Source: Phenylobacterium sp. (lineage in GTDB: Bacteria > Pseudomonadota > Alphaproteobacteria > Caulobacterales > Caulobacteraceae). Taken from it: a DNA stretch of 56,992 nt. Of the stretch, positions 8,562 through 18,259 are shown in pieces. The stretch is from positions 1-56,992 of the forward strand of contig NZ_JAUYNW010000029.1 in assembly GCF_030698145.1 (NCBI RefSeq), read 5' to 3'. Position 1 is the first letter of the stretch; the number at the start of each line of letters is the position of its first letter. A model generated the notes under the pieces. The model was not told the origin of the DNA, made no database searches, and saw nothing but the letters and a program-made list of their open reading frames with translations. Made by a program: the position numbers and the translations under genes.

Positions 8562-9752
8562 CTAGGCCCGCGGGAGCGGCAGCACGTCCACCAGGTCGCC
8601 GGCCGCCAGGGCCGGTGCGTCGGGCCGGCGGCGCAGCAGGGCGTCAGCGGCGGCGAAGACGCCCACCAGGGATGAGTCCTGGTCGCCATAGGGTGTGGCG
8701 AGGATCGATCCGTCGCCGTGGCTCAGCTTGGCGCGCATCCAGTGTTCGCGCGGGCCGTTGGCGGCCAGGGGGCCTGTGAGGCGGGCGGTGGCCATGACCG
8801 GTTCGGCGGTGGTCCCGCAATAGGCGGCGATCAGGGGCTTGAGGAACAGCTCAGCGCAGACGAAGGCCGAGGCCGGATTGCCCGGCAGGCCCAGCAGGCG
8901 GCGGCCGTCGGCCAGCACCCCGAAGAAGGTCGGCTTGCCCGGACGCACAGCCACGCTCTCGACCCGATAGGACATCCCCAGGGCCTCGCCGGCGGCGCGC
9001 ACCAGGTCGTGGTCGCCCACCGAGGCGCCGCCGACGGTGACGATCAGCTCGGCCTGCGCGCCCCGCATGGCCTCGATCACAGCTTCGAGCTGGTCGCGGA
9101 CGCCGGAGAGTTTGGTGGCCTGGCCGCCCCAGGCCTCGACCATGACCTTCAGGGCCGGCGAGCCGGAGTCATAGATCTGGAACGGGCCCGGCCTGGCCGG
9201 CGCCTCGACGATCTCCTCGCCGGTCGAGAGGATGGCCACGCGCGGACGGCGATGGACAGCGACCTCGGCCCGGCCGGCCGAGGCGGCCAGGGACAGCCGC
9301 CAGGGATCGATGCGTGTCCCCTTGCGCAGCAGCACGTCGCCCACGCGGAAATCCTTGCCGGCGTCGCGGATATTGTCGCCCGGCCTGGCGGCGGGGACGG
9401 AAATCAGGTCGCCCTCCCGCGTGGCGTTCTCCTGGATCACCACGCTGTCGGCGCCGGCGGGCAGGGCCGCGCCGGTGAAGATGCGCACCGCCTCGCCCGG
9501 TTGGACCTGGCCCTCATAGCCGTGTCCCGCGGCGCTCTCGCCGACGATCCTTAAGGTCCCTGGCGCATCGGCCGAGCGAACGGCCCAGCCGTCCATGGCC
9601 GAGTTGGTGAAGGGCGGCTGGTCGCGGACCGCGGCGACGTCCCGCGCCAGCACCCGGCCCACGGCGGCGCCCAGAGCGATGGTCTCGACGGGCAGGGGGG
9701 AAGCCTCCGCCAGGATGGCGGCGCGGGCGGCCTCCACGCTCATCAGCTTCAC
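8562..9752 (-). CDS. moeA: molybdopterin molybdenumtransferase MoeA
   Basis: A 396-residue enzyme that inserts molybdate into adenylylated molybdopterin, the last step to basic molybdenum cofactor. It has the N-terminal MoeA motif [14 protein letters not shown] near residue 45, then GEEIVEAP in domain III and the molybdopterin-binding segment [12 protein letters not shown] near residue 245, and a typical C-terminal beta domain. The GTG start overlaps the moaC stop by 4 nt (GTGA), so the genes are translationally coupled; an ATG 9 nt further in is an alternative. It is the last gene of the moaADEBC-moeA operon. Confidence 0.95.
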   Translation of the reverse strand: MKLMSVEAARAAILAEASPLPVETIALGAAVGRVLARDVAAVRDQPPFTNSAMDGWAVRSADAPGTLRIVGESAAGHGYEGQVQPGEAVRIFTGAALPAGADSVVIQENATREGDLISVPAARPGDNIRDAGKDFRVGDVLLRKGTRIDPWRLSLAASAGRAEVAVHRRPRVAILSTGEEIVEAPARPGPFQIYDSGSPALKVMVEAWGGQATKLSGVRDQLEAVIEAMRGAQAELIVTVGGASVGDHDLVRAAGEALGMSYRVESVAVRPGKPTFFGVLADGRRLLGLPGNPASAFVCAELFLKPLIAAYCGTTAEPVMATARLTGPLAANGPREHWMRAKLSHGDGSILATPYGDQDSSLVGVFAAADALLRRRPDAPALAAGDLVDVLPLPRA

Positions 9753-10219
9753 GGCCGGACCCAGTCGCCCGACTTGCCACCGGACTTCTTCATCAGCCGC
9801 ACGGCCTCGATGGTCATGGCCTTATCGGCGGCCTTCAGCATGTCGTAGACGGTGAGGCAGGCGACCGACACGGCGGTCAGGGCTTCCATCTCCACGCCGG
9901 TCTGGCCGGTGGTGCGCACCCTCGCGGTGACGGAAAGCCCGCCGTCGCCGGGCTCGACCCGCACCTCGACCTTGGACAGCGCCAGGGGATGGCAGAGCGG
10001 GATCAGGTCGGAGGTCTTCTTGGCCGCCATGATCCCGGCGATCTCGGCCGTGGCGCGGACGTCGCCCTTCTTGGCGTCGCCGGACAGGGCGAGCGCCAGG
10101 GTCTCGGCGGACATGCGCACGAAGCCTTCGGCCACGGCCTCGCGGGCGGTGACCGCCTTGGCCGAGACGTCGACCATGTTGGCGCGGCCGGTCTCGTCGA
10201 TGTGGGTGAGCTTGCTCAC
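9749..10219 (-). CDS. moaC: cyclic pyranopterin monophosphate synthase MoaC
   Basis: A 156-residue enzyme that, after MoaA, makes cyclic pyranopterin monophosphate from the rearranged GTP product. Family motifs are clear: [49 protein letters not shown], and [20 protein letters not shown]. Length equals that of other MoaC proteins. The start is GTG inside a GTGA overlap with the moaB stop, with GGAG just upstream. Part of the molybdenum cofactor operon. Confidence 0.96.
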   Translation of the reverse strand: MSKLTHIDETGRANMVDVSAKAVTAREAVAEGFVRMSAETLALALSGDAKKGDVRATAEIAGIMAAKKTSDLIPLCHPLALSKVEVRVEPGDGGLSVTARVRTTGQTGVEMEALTAVSVACLTVYDMLKAADKAMTIEAVRLMKKSGGKSGDWVRP

Positions 10220-10776
10220 CGCTCCATCAAGCGCGGCATGAGCTCGACCATGTTGCAGGGGCCGTGGCGGCTGTCGAGCTGGGCGGAGATCACCTTGTCC
10301 CAACCGTCCTTCACCGCCCCGTTGGAGCCCGGCAGGCAGAAGACGAACACCCCGCCGATCAGGCCGGCGGTGGCTCTGGACTGCAGGGTGGAGAGGCCAA
10401 CTGACTGGTAGGAGACCAGGTGGAAGATCACCGAAAAGCCGTCGATCTTCTTGTCGAACAGCGGCTCGACCGCCTCAGGCGTGACGTCGCGGCCGGTGAT
10501 GCCGGTGCCGCCGGTGGTGATGATGGCGTCGACGGTTCCCGAGGCGACCCAGGCTTTGATCTGCTCGCGGATCTGGGCGACGTCATCCTTGACGATGCTC
10601 TTGGCGGTCAGCTCGTGGCCAGCGCCGGTGATGCGCTCGGCCAGGACGTGGCCGGAGGTGTCGCTCTCTTCGTCGCGGGTGTCGGAGACGGTCAGGACCG
10701 CGATCCGCACCGGCTTGATGGAGAGGTTCTCGTTGATGTGGCCGCCGGGGCCGAAGGCAGGGGCGTTCATGGTCAT
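10216..10776 (-). CDS. moaB: molybdenum cofactor biosynthesis protein MoaB
   Basis: A protein of about 186 residues in the MoaB/Mog family that adenylylates molybdopterin before MoeA acts. Motifs: [19 protein letters not shown] near residue 25, [17 protein letters not shown] near 85 and [14 protein letters not shown] near 150. The N-terminus carries about 20 residues more than E. coli MoaB. Its ATG overlaps the moaE stop (ATGA); a second ATG 6 nt later has better spacing to GGGAG. No separate mogA is visible, so this protein probably does the adenylylation. Confidence 0.93.
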   Translation of the reverse strand: MTMNAPAFGPGGHINENLSIKPVRIAVLTVSDTRDEESDTSGHVLAERITGAGHELTAKSIVKDDVAQIREQIKAWVASGTVDAIITTGGTGITGRDVTPEAVEPLFDKKIDGFSVIFHLVSYQSVGLSTLQSRATAGLIGGVFVFCLPGSNGAVKDGWDKVISAQLDSRHGPCNMVELMPRLMER

Positions 10777-11216
10777 GTCTCCCAACGGGCGATGTCGGCG
10801 TGGTCCTGGGGTTTCGGTTCGATCCAGCGCGCGCCGGCCGGGCCGGTCTCCTTCTTCCAGAAGGGGGCGCGGCTCTTCAAGTAGTCCATGAGGAAATCGC
10901 AGGCCTCGAAGGCGGCGCGGCGATGGGTGGCGGCGGTGGCCACGAAGACGATCGCCTGGCCCGGCGCGATCTGGCCCACCCGGTGGACCACGGCGAAGTC
11001 GTCCAGGCTGAAGCGGTCGACGGCCTCCTGGGCGATGCGGTTGATCTCGCCCTCGGTGAAGCCGGGATAGGCCTCGAGCTCCAGGATGGCGGCGGCGCCC
11101 AGTTCGGCGCGGGCCAGGCCCACGAAGCTGGCGACCGCCCCGGTCTCGGTCCGGTCCCGGCAGAACTCCGAAAGCAGGGCGCCGGGATCGAAAGGCTGGT
11201 CGGTGAGCGCGATCAT
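10773..11216 (-). CDS. moaE: molybdopterin synthase catalytic subunit MoaE
   Basis: A 147-residue large subunit of molybdopterin synthase, which adds two sulfurs from MoaD thiocarboxylate to the pyranopterin. Conserved features: GAVASFVGLAR near residue 26, HRVGQIAPGQAIVFVATAATHR with basic pocket residues, and the C-terminal KSRAPFWKKE motif containing the catalytic Lys. The ATG overlaps the moaD stop by 4 nt, in keeping with a 2:2 MoaD/MoaE complex. Confidence 0.95.
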   Translation of the reverse strand: MIALTDQPFDPGALLSEFCRDRTETGAVASFVGLARAELGAAAILELEAYPGFTEGEINRIAQEAVDRFSLDDFAVVHRVGQIAPGQAIVFVATAATHRRAAFEACDFLMDYLKSRAPFWKKETGPAGARWIEPKPQDHADIARWET

Positions 11217-11452
11217 CCGCCGCTCATGGGCGGGAGGAAGGCGACCTCCGAGCGGGCGGTGAGCGCCGCGTCGCCGCGCACGATGGCCTGGTCGAGGGCG
11301 ACCTGGACCCCGGGCGCGCGAAGCGCCTCGGCCAGATGGGCGTCCTCGCCGCAGAGCAGGTCGCGCAGGGCCGTCAGGGTGTCGCTGGCGATCTCCCGGG
11401 TGCGCCAGCCGGCCACGTCGCTCAGGCGTCCGAACAGCAGGACCCGGGCCAT
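11213..11452 (-). CDS. moaD: molybdopterin synthase sulfur carrier subunit MoaD
   Basis: A 79-residue ubiquitin-fold protein ending in PPMSGG. The C-terminal Gly-Gly is thiocarboxylated and inserts into the MoaE active site. The N-terminus RVLLFGRLSDVAGW fits MoaD. It begins 4 nt after the moaA stop and overlaps moaE by 4 nt. Confidence 0.94.
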   Translation of the reverse strand: MARVLLFGRLSDVAGWRTREIASDTLTALRDLLCGEDAHLAEALRAPGVQVALDQAIVRGDAALTARSEVAFLPPMSGG

Positions 11453-11456
11453 CGCC

Positions 11457-12497
11457 CTAGCCCCCCGTGGTCGACATGTGGCGGGCCACCGCCGGCGCCG
11501 AGGCGCGCGAGATCTGGAAGTCGTGGCCCTTGGGCTTGGCGTCCACCGCCAGCCGCACGGCGTCGATCAGGGCCGCGTCGTCGGCGCCGGCGCGGATCAC
11601 CGCGCGCAGGTCGCTGGCGTCCTCGCGACCCAGGCAGGTGTGCAGGGTGCCGGTGCAGGTCAGCCGCACGCGGTTGCAGGCCTCGCAGAAATTGTGACTC
11701 AGCGGGGTGATGAGGCCCAGCCGCCCGCCGGTCTCGGCGATGCGGACATAGCGGGCCGGGCCGCCCGTCTGGTGGTCGATATCGGTGAGCGTCCAGAAGC
11801 TTTCCAGGTCGCGGCGCACGTCCTTGAGCGACAGGAACTGGTCGGTGCGGTCGATCTCGATCTCGCCGAGCGGCATGGCCTCGATCAGGGTGGCGTCGCA
11901 GCCGCGGGCGTGGGCCCAGGCGATGAGGTCGGGCAGTTCGGCGGCGTTGTCGTCCTTGAGCGCCACGGCGTTGATCTTGACCGCGATCCCGGCGGCGAGC
12001 GCCGCGTCGATCCCGGCGATCACCTTGGCGAGGTCGCCGCCGCGGGTGAGCTTGCGGAACAGGTCGGGCTTCAGCGTGTCCATCGACACATTGATCCGCC
12101 GCACGCCGTGCAGGGCCAGCTCCTGGGCGAACTCGGAAAGCCGGGTGCCGTTGGTGGTCAGGGTCAGTTCGTCGAGCGCGCCGGACCGCAGGTGGCGCGA
12201 CAGGCTCTCGACCAGCCCCATGAAGCCCTTGCGCACCAGCGGCTCGCCGCCGGTCAGCCGCAGCTTGCGCACGCCCTGGCCGATGAAGGCCGAGGCGATG
12301 CGGTCCAGCTCCTCCAGGGTCAGCACCTCGATCTTCGGCAGGAAGGTCATGTGCTCGGCCATGCAATAGACGCAGCGCAGGTCGCAGCGGTCGGTCACCG
12401 AGACCCGCAGATAGGTCACCGCACGGCCGAAGCCGTCGATCAGGACTGGCGTCGAGCGCGCGGGCTCTTGCGGCGATGGGGCGTCATAGGGCGTCAT
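11457..12497 (-). CDS. moaA: GTP 3',8-cyclase MoaA
   Basis: A 346-residue radical-SAM enzyme for the first step of molybdenum cofactor synthesis. The N-terminal cluster motif CDLRCVYC binds the first 4Fe-4S centre, [12 protein letters not shown] is the SAM-binding segment near residue 90, and a C-terminal Cys set ([17 protein letters not shown] plus a later Cys) holds the second cluster. It ends in Gly-Gly, as MoaA proteins do. This is the promoter-proximal gene of the minus-strand operon, divergent from the MocA-type gene with only 32 nt between them. Confidence 0.96.
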   Translation of the reverse strand: MTPYDAPSPQEPARSTPVLIDGFGRAVTYLRVSVTDRCDLRCVYCMAEHMTFLPKIEVLTLEELDRIASAFIGQGVRKLRLTGGEPLVRKGFMGLVESLSRHLRSGALDELTLTTNGTRLSEFAQELALHGVRRINVSMDTLKPDLFRKLTRGGDLAKVIAGIDAALAAGIAVKINAVALKDDNAAELPDLIAWAHARGCDATLIEAMPLGEIEIDRTDQFLSLKDVRRDLESFWTLTDIDHQTGGPARYVRIAETGGRLGLITPLSHNFCEACNRVRLTCTGTLHTCLGREDASDLRAVIRAGADDAALIDAVRLAVDAKPKGHDFQISRASAPAVARHMSTTGG

Positions 12498-12529
12498 GTC
12501 GCCGCTAACATAGAGAGGAACACGGGGTC

Positions 12530-13126
12530 GTGACAGGGGTGGGCGCGTTCGAAGCCATCGTTTTGGCCGCCGGGTCCGGCTCGCGCTTCGGCGGGGGTAA
12601 ACTGCTCGCGCCCTATGCAGGCGGCGTCCTGCTGGATTCAGCCCTGGCCGCGGCCTTCGCCGCCCCGGTGCGCACGGTGATCGTGGTGACGGGTGCGGAT
12701 GGCGAGGCGGTGGCCGCCGCCGCGCGCGCCTGCCCCGCGGTCGACGGCCGGCTGCGGCTGGTCCATGCGCAGGACCACGCCGAGGGCATGGGCGCCTCCC
12801 TGCGCCGCGCCGCCGCCGAACTCGGCCCCGACTGCGCCGGCGCCTTCGTGCTGCTGGGCGACATGCCTAGGATCCCGCACGCCGTGTTCGCGCCCCTGAT
12901 CGAGGCCGTGCGCGCCGGCGCCCCGGCGGCGGCCCCGGTGTTCGACAGTCAGAGGGGTCACCCCGCCTTGATCGGCGCGGCGCTGCTGCCGAGGCTGCTG
13001 ACGCTCCAGGGCGACGCCGGCGCGCGGGCGATCCTCAAGGGCCTGGGCGACCGCCTGGCCCTGATCGAGGCGCCCGACGACGGCGTGCTGTTCGACGTCG
13101 ACGAGCGCGGCGACCTTCCGGCCTAG
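12530..13126 (+). CDS. mocA: MocA-type molybdenum cofactor cytidylyltransferase
   Basis: A 198-residue nucleotidyltransferase with the MobA/MocA N-terminal loop [19 protein letters not shown], the metal site GDMP near residue 105 and a QRGHPALIG motif near residue 140, which fits MocA-like enzymes. MocA attaches CMP to molybdopterin for xanthine-dehydrogenase-type enzymes. The neighbouring Mo-hydroxylase and distant xdhC support that. It starts at GTG and its stop overlaps the convergent hydroxylase large-subunit gene by 4 nt. A MobA (GMP) role is possible but less likely given the sequence and setting. Confidence 0.85.
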   Translation: MTGVGAFEAIVLAAGSGSRFGGGKLLAPYAGGVLLDSALAAAFAAPVRTVIVVTGADGEAVAAAARACPAVDGRLRLVHAQDHAEGMGASLRRAAAELGPDCAGAFVLLGDMPRIPHAVFAPLIEAVRAGAPAAAPVFDSQRGHPALIGAALLPRLLTLQGDAGARAILKGLGDRLALIEAPDDGVLFDVDERGDLPA

Positions 13127-15303
13127 GCCTTCACGAACGGCTGGCTGGTGGTGGCCTGGCCGGTGAGGGCGAACAGGGCGTTGGCCACGGCGGGACCGAT
13201 CACCGGGGTGCCGGGTTCGCCGACGCCGCTAGGCGCCGCGCCCGACGGCACGATGTGGGTCTCCACGATGGGAGACTCGGAGTTGCGGAGCACCCGGTAG
13301 GTGTCGAAGTTGGTCTGTTCGACCACCCCGTCCTTCACCGTCACGTTCCCGTAGAGCGCCGCCGACAGGCCGTAGCAGGTCCCGCCCTCGATCTGGGAGG
13401 CGATCTGATCCGGGGCGATGGCCGTTCCGCAGTCGATGGCGGTGACCACGCGGCCCACCTTCGGGACCCCGTCCACCAGCTTGACCTCGGCGACCTGGGC
13501 GACCACCGAGCCGAAGCTTTCGTGCACCGCCACGCCGCGCGTCCAGCCGGCGGGCGCGGGGGTTCCCCAGCCCGCCTTCTCGGCGGCGAGGTTCAGCACC
13601 GCCAGGTGCCGCTTGGCGTCGGCCTTGGTGTAGAGGGCGCGGCGGTAGTCCACCGGGTCCTTGTTGGCACGCTTGGCCAGCTGGTCGATGGTGTGCTCCA
13701 TCACGAAGGCGGTGTGGGTCGCGCCCACCGAACGCCACCACAGGACCGGCACGCCGATGTCGGGCTGGATGAGCTGGGCGTCGACCACCGGCGTGGCCTT
13801 CAGATAGGGCGAACCGAGAGCGCCTTCGATGGCGGTCTCGTCCAGCTTCGGCTCGCCGGTGGGCGAGCCCTTCATGATCGACTGGGTGACCACCCGGTGG
13901 CGCCAGGTGGCCGGATAGCCGTCCTTGTCCACCGTGACCTTGACCGTGTGATGGACGATGGGTCGGAAATAGCCCGCCGCCATGTCGTCCTCGCGGGTCC
14001 AGACCAGTTTCACCGGCCGCATCTTGCCGACCTTCTTGGCGATATGGACGCACTCGGCGACGTAGTCTGACTGGAAGTTGGCCCGGCGCCCGAACGAGCC
14101 GCCGGCGAACAGGGTCTCGATCTCCACCGCGCCCGGCAGCATGCCGACGATCTTGGCGGTGTTGAGCTGGTCGACCGTGGGGATCTGCGAGCCGAAGGTC
14201 AGCTTGGCCTTGCCGCCGCCCACCTGGGCCACGCAGTTCATCGGCTCCATGGTCGCGTGGGCGAGATAGGGGAAGTCGAAGCTGGTCTCGAAGGCCGGCC
14301 CGGTCGCCGTGGCGATGTCGCCCTTCGACCCGAACGGCTTCCACTTCATCTTGTCGGTAGCCGCGGTCTTGCCCGAGGCCAGGTCCTTGTAGCTGGCGAG
14401 GATGGCGTCCGAGGACCGCTTTTCGGCCTCGTCCTCGTTCCAGGTCACCTTGAGCGCGTCGCGGCCCTTGCGGGCGGCCCAGGTGTTCTCCGCCACCACG
14501 GCGACGCCGGTCGGGACCTCATACACCTCGACCACGCCGGCGACCTTTTTGGCCTCGGCGGCGTCGAAGGACGCGACCTTGGCCCCGTAGCGCGGAGCGT
14601 GGGCCACCATGGCGACCAGCATGTCCGGCATCTGGACGTCCTGGGTGAACTTGGCCGTGCCGTCCGCCTTGGACTGGGAGTCCTTGCGGCGGACCCGGTC
14701 GCTGCCGATCAGGGTGAAGGTCTTGGGGTCCTTCAGGGTCGGGGCCTGGGGCGGCGTCACCTTGGAGGCGTCGGCCAGCAGTTCGGCGAAGGTGGCCGAC
14801 TTGGCCGAGGCCGCATGGCTGACCACGCTGTCCTTGACCACGATCTCACCGGCCGGGACGCTCCACCTGTTGGCCGCGGCCTCGACGAACATCGCCTTGG
14901 CCGAGGCGCCGGCCTTGCGCAGCTGGTCCCAGGAATTAGAAATGGCCGACGAGCCGCCGGTGCCCTGCACGCCCATGCCGGTGTTGGCGTAGACCTTGGC
15001 GATGGCCGCGGCCTGCTCGACCTTCACCTTGCTCCAGTCGGCCTCCAGTTCCTCGGCGACGATGGCCGCGAGGCCCGCATGATTGCCCTGGCCGAACTCG
15101 ATGTGCTTGGAGATCACGGTGACCGCGCCGTCGGCGCCGATCTTGATGAAGGGGCCGAAGGCGCCGAAGTCGGTCTTGGCGCCGATCGACAGCACATCGC
15201 CCATCGAGCAGCCGCCGACCAGCAGCGAGCCGCCGACCAGGGCGGCGCCGATCACCACGTCGCGACGGGTGGCCTTCAAGGGGGATTTCACGTGAGCGTT
15301 CAT
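13123..15303 (-). CDS. molybdopterin-binding large subunit of a periplasmic aldehyde/isoquinoline-type oxidoreductase
   Basis: A 726-residue subunit of the xanthine oxidase superfamily, close to isoquinoline 1-oxidoreductase beta (IorB) and periplasmic aldehyde dehydrogenases. The N-terminus has twin arginines ([15 protein letters not shown]) followed by a lipobox-like Cys (LVGGC), so export by Tat is likely. [28 protein letters not shown] and [19 protein letters not shown] are cofactor-contact motifs; the last holds the catalytic Glu. It begins 14 nt after the small subunit gene. A cytochrome c gene next door could accept its electrons. The substrate is not known. Confidence 0.9.
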   Translation of the reverse strand: MNAHVKSPLKATRRDVVIGAALVGGSLLVGGCSMGDVLSIGAKTDFGAFGPFIKIGADGAVTVISKHIEFGQGNHAGLAAIVAEELEADWSKVKVEQAAAIAKVYANTGMGVQGTGGSSAISNSWDQLRKAGASAKAMFVEAAANRWSVPAGEIVVKDSVVSHAASAKSATFAELLADASKVTPPQAPTLKDPKTFTLIGSDRVRRKDSQSKADGTAKFTQDVQMPDMLVAMVAHAPRYGAKVASFDAAEAKKVAGVVEVYEVPTGVAVVAENTWAARKGRDALKVTWNEDEAEKRSSDAILASYKDLASGKTAATDKMKWKPFGSKGDIATATGPAFETSFDFPYLAHATMEPMNCVAQVGGGKAKLTFGSQIPTVDQLNTAKIVGMLPGAVEIETLFAGGSFGRRANFQSDYVAECVHIAKKVGKMRPVKLVWTREDDMAAGYFRPIVHHTVKVTVDKDGYPATWRHRVVTQSIMKGSPTGEPKLDETAIEGALGSPYLKATPVVDAQLIQPDIGVPVLWWRSVGATHTAFVMEHTIDQLAKRANKDPVDYRRALYTKADAKRHLAVLNLAAEKAGWGTPAPAGWTRGVAVHESFGSVVAQVAEVKLVDGVPKVGRVVTAIDCGTAIAPDQIASQIEGGTCYGLSAALYGNVTVKDGVVEQTNFDTYRVLRNSESPIVETHIVPSGAAPSGVGEPGTPVIGPAVANALFALTGQATTSQPFVKA

Positions 15304-15317
15304 GGCGTGGGTCCCGA

Positions 15318-15812
<495 letters not shown>

Positions 15813-15942
15813 GGAGAGTTCCTCCCGAATGTCGGACAACGACGCAATCTTAACAGTGTTTAGCTGGCGCGGTAAAGTGGGTCCAAGTGGCGGTTCGTCC
15901 GTCGACGCGTTAGGTATCGGGCGACGCCCGCCGGAGATGGAA

Positions 15943-16293
15943 ATGACTCGATCTGCAATGATGTTCGCCGTGGCCGCCCTGATGACGGCCAGCCCCGCCC
16001 TGGCCGCCGATGGGGCCAAGACCTTCCAGCTCCAGTGCAAGACCTGCCACGCGGCCAAGTCGACGGCGATGGGGCCGAGCCTGACGGGGGTCGCCGGCCG
16101 CAAGGTCGCGAGCTTGCCCGACTTCAAGTATTCGGCGGCCCTGACCGCCAAGGGCGGGACCTGGACCGACGCCAGTCTCGACACCTATCTGGCGGCGCCG
16201 CTGAAGTTCGCGCCCGGCGGCAAGATGATGATCTCGGTGACCAATCCGGCCGATCGGGCCGCCGTGGCGGCCTATCTGAAGACCCTGAAGTGA
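15943..16293 (+). CDS. periplasmic class I cytochrome c
   Basis: A 116-residue c-type cytochrome with a signal peptide (cleavage after ASPALA near residue 22), the haem motif CKTCH near residue 32 and the axial Met in a KFAPGGKMM segment near residue 90. It resembles small cytochrome c2/c552 proteins. The ATG at 15943 is preceded by GGAG at 7 nt. It is divergent from the molybdenum hydroxylase operon and is a plausible electron acceptor for it. Its stop overlaps the next gene (GTGA). Confidence 0.9.
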   Translation: MTRSAMMFAVAALMTASPALAADGAKTFQLQCKTCHAAKSTAMGPSLTGVAGRKVASLPDFKYSAALTAKGGTWTDASLDTYLAAPLKFAPGGKMMISVTNPADRAAVAAYLKTLK

Positions 16294-16598
16294 GAAGGCT
16301 TCTCGTCCTGTCCGGCCTGCTGTTGCTGGGCGGCTGCGCTAGCGTCATGCCGCAGGACGCCACCGACGCGCCGATGGCCTATGCCTGCGAAGGCGGCAAG
16401 CGATTCACCGCCGCCTATGACCTCAAGGGCGACAAGGCGCGGGTCAGCGCGGGCGGGACATCCTATGTCCTGCGCCATGTCCGATCGGGCTCGGGCGCCC
16501 GCTACGCCAAGGGCGGGGTGGAGCTCTCCACCAAGGGCGTCGAGGCCCTGCTCGACGGGGCGGCCGGCGGTCCCTACCGCGCCTGCCGGACCGGCTGA
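16290..16598 (+). CDS. MliC-family lipoprotein (possible c-type lysozyme inhibitor)
   Basis: A 102-residue lipoprotein with a lipobox (LLLLGGCAS, Cys near residue 16). The mature part fits the MliC fold: YACEGGKRFTAAYD, a YVLRHVRSGSGARYAKGG segment and KGVEALLDG, ending in a Cys that can pair with the first one. MliC proteins inhibit c-type lysozymes in the periplasm or serve as envelope proteins. It starts at a GTG overlapping the cytochrome stop, so the two are coupled, an odd pairing. Confidence 0.75.
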   Translation: MRRLLVLSGLLLLGGCASVMPQDATDAPMAYACEGGKRFTAAYDLKGDKARVSAGGTSYVLRHVRSGSGARYAKGGVELSTKGVEALLDGAAGGPYRACRTG

Positions 16599-16604
16599 GC
16601 CCAG

Positions 16605-17501
16605 GTGGACGCCTTCCCAGCCTTCATCCCGCTGCACGGCGCCACGGTGGTTATCGCCGGGTCCGGCGAGGCCGCCGAAGCCAAGGCGCGGCTGTTCGAG
16701 AGCTCGCCCGCGACGGTGGTCCGCATCGAGGGCCCCGCCGCCCTCATCGCCGGCGCCTATGCCGGCGCGACCCTGGCCTTCATCGCCACCGACGACGACA
16801 TCTTCGCCCAGGCCGCGGCGCAGGCGGCGCGGGCCGCCGGGGCCTGGGTCAACGTCGTCGACCGCCTCGCGCTCTGCGACTTCACCACACCCTCGGTGAT
16901 CGACCGGGGCGAGGTGGTGGCGGCCATCGGCACGGGCGGCGCCTCGCCGATGCTGGCGGCCATGCTGCGCAACGACATCGAACAGCGCGTCCCGGAGGGC
17001 GCGGGCCGCGTGGCCGCCCTGTTCCGCAAGCATCAGGACGAGGTGCGCAAGGCGCTGCCGGACCTGCCCGCGCGCCGCGCCTTCCTGCGCGAGGCCTTGG
17101 CCGGACCCGCCGCCCAGGCCGCCCAGGCCGGCGACATGGAGGCGGCGACTAGGCTGTTCCTTGAGGGGCTGGCCAAGGGGCCCATGGCCCAGGGCAAGGT
17201 GCAGTTCGTAGCCGGGCGCGGCCCCGCCGATCTCCTGACCCTGCGTGCCAGCCGCGCCCTGGCGGCGGCCGACGTGCTGGTCGCCGACACCGACGCCGAC
17301 CCCGACATTCTGAGCCTGGCGCGCCGGGACGCCGAGCGGCTGGCGCCGGACGCGGCGACGCCCGACAGGCTGATCGCCCTGGCCGCCTCGGGTCTGCGGG
17401 TGGTGCGGGTGATCTGCGGCCCGCCGTCGGACGCCGACCTCCAGGCCCTGGCCGCGGCCGGCGCGGCCACTGAGGTCCTTTCGGCGGCGCCCGACCGGTG
17501 A
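16605..17501 (+). CDS. siroheme synthase-like protein: precorrin-2 dehydrogenase domain plus shortened methyltransferase remnant
   Basis: A 298-residue protein. Residues 1-200 follow CysG-N/Met8 (NAD loop VVIAGSGEAAEAKARLF, IATDDDI, VNVVDRLALCDFTTPSVIDRG, then the SPMLAAMLRNDIE helix), the domain that oxidises precorrin-2 and inserts iron. From residue 200 on, RGPADLLTLRASRALAAADVLVAD matches only the start of the uroporphyrinogen methyltransferase domain; the rest of that ~250-residue domain is missing. So it is a CysG truncated after about 100 methyltransferase residues. The start is GTG. It overlaps modB by 4 nt. Confidence 0.78.
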   Translation: MDAFPAFIPLHGATVVIAGSGEAAEAKARLFESSPATVVRIEGPAALIAGAYAGATLAFIATDDDIFAQAAAQAARAAGAWVNVVDRLALCDFTTPSVIDRGEVVAAIGTGGASPMLAAMLRNDIEQRVPEGAGRVAALFRKHQDEVRKALPDLPARRAFLREALAGPAAQAAQAGDMEAATRLFLEGLAKGPMAQGKVQFVAGRGPADLLTLRASRALAAADVLVADTDADPDILSLARRDAERLAPDAATPDRLIALAASGLRVVRVICGPPSDADLQALAAAGAATEVLSAAPDR

Positions 17502-18193
17502 GCGCCTTCACGCCGGAGGATTTCGCCGCGGTCGCCCTGTCGCTGAAGGTGGCGCTGGCCGCCACCCTGTTCGGCCTGCCCCTGGCCCTGGCCGCGGCCT
17601 TCGCCCAGGCCCGCGGGCGCTTCGGCCTCCGCGTCGCCCTGGACGCCGCCGTCACCCTGCCGCTGGTCCTGCCGCCGGTGGCGACCGGCTATGTGCTGCT
17701 GCTGCTGTTCGGCCGGCGCGGCCCCATCGGCGCCCTGCTGGAGAAGGTCGGGATCGTCTTCGCCTTCGACTGGACCGGCGCGGCGCTGGCAGCCGGGATC
17801 ATGGCCTTCCCACTGATGGTGCGGCCCATGCGCCTGGCGATCGAGGCCATCGACCGTGAGGTGGACGAGGTCGCCCTGACACTTGGCGCCGGCGCCCTGA
17901 CCCGCTTCTTCCGCGTGACCCTGCCGCTCGCCGCCCCCGGCGTGGCGGCCGGCGCCATCCTCGGCTTCGCCAAGGCCCTGGGCGAGTTCGGCGCGACCAT
18001 CACCTTCGTCGCCGCGATTCCCGGCGAGACCCTGACCCTGCCGGCGGCCATCTACGGCGCCACCCAGTCGCCCGGCGGCGAGGCCCGCGCCGCGGCCCTG
18101 TGCCTGGTGGCCGCCGCCATCGCCGTCGCCGCCGTGCTGGTCTCCGACGCCGTCGGCCGCTGGGCAGGGCGGACCTCGCGCGGATCGCGATAA
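17498..18193 (+). CDS. modB: molybdate ABC transporter permease ModB
   Basis: A 231-residue inner-membrane permease with five to six hydrophobic segments. The cytoplasmic EAA loop (ALTLGAGALTRFFRVTLPLAAPG) contacts an ATPase, and LGFAKALGEFGATITF is characteristic of ModB. The GTG start overlaps the preceding gene (GTGA). Neither the binding protein ModA nor the ATPase ModC is encoded nearby, so the partners must be elsewhere. Placement near the cofactor genes agrees with molybdate uptake. Confidence 0.9.
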   Translation: MSAFTPEDFAAVALSLKVALAATLFGLPLALAAAFAQARGRFGLRVALDAAVTLPLVLPPVATGYVLLLLFGRRGPIGALLEKVGIVFAFDWTGAALAAGIMAFPLMVRPMRLAIEAIDREVDEVALTLGAGALTRFFRVTLPLAAPGVAAGAILGFAKALGEFGATITFVAAIPGETLTLPAAIYGATQSPGGEARAAALCLVAAAIAVAAVLVSDAVGRWAGRTSRGSR

Positions 18194-18233
18194 TACTATC
18201 CGGGTATTATTGACTCGGAATTATATCCGGGTA
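18190..18233. promoter_or_regulatory. palindrome with two TATCCGGGTA repeats, candidate operator
   Basis: 18190-18210 is a perfect 7-bp inverted repeat ATAATAC / GTATTAT around a 7-nt centre. The decamer TATCCGGGTA occurs inside it (18197-18206) and again at 18224-18233, starts 27 nt apart. The stretch is strikingly AT-rich and lies at the end of modB, just before the phosphotransferase gene at 18260. A regulator binding two sites fits well; which one I cannot tell. Confidence 0.6.
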
Positions 18234-18259
18234 AAAGGCGGGTTCACTTGGAGCCGCCC

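Noticed and set aside
10800..12533. 577-codon plus-strand open frame across the moa genes
   Set aside because: It is antisense to moaE, moaD and moaA, which have complete family motifs and overlap coupling. Long antisense frames arise readily at this GC content, and the product shows no domain.
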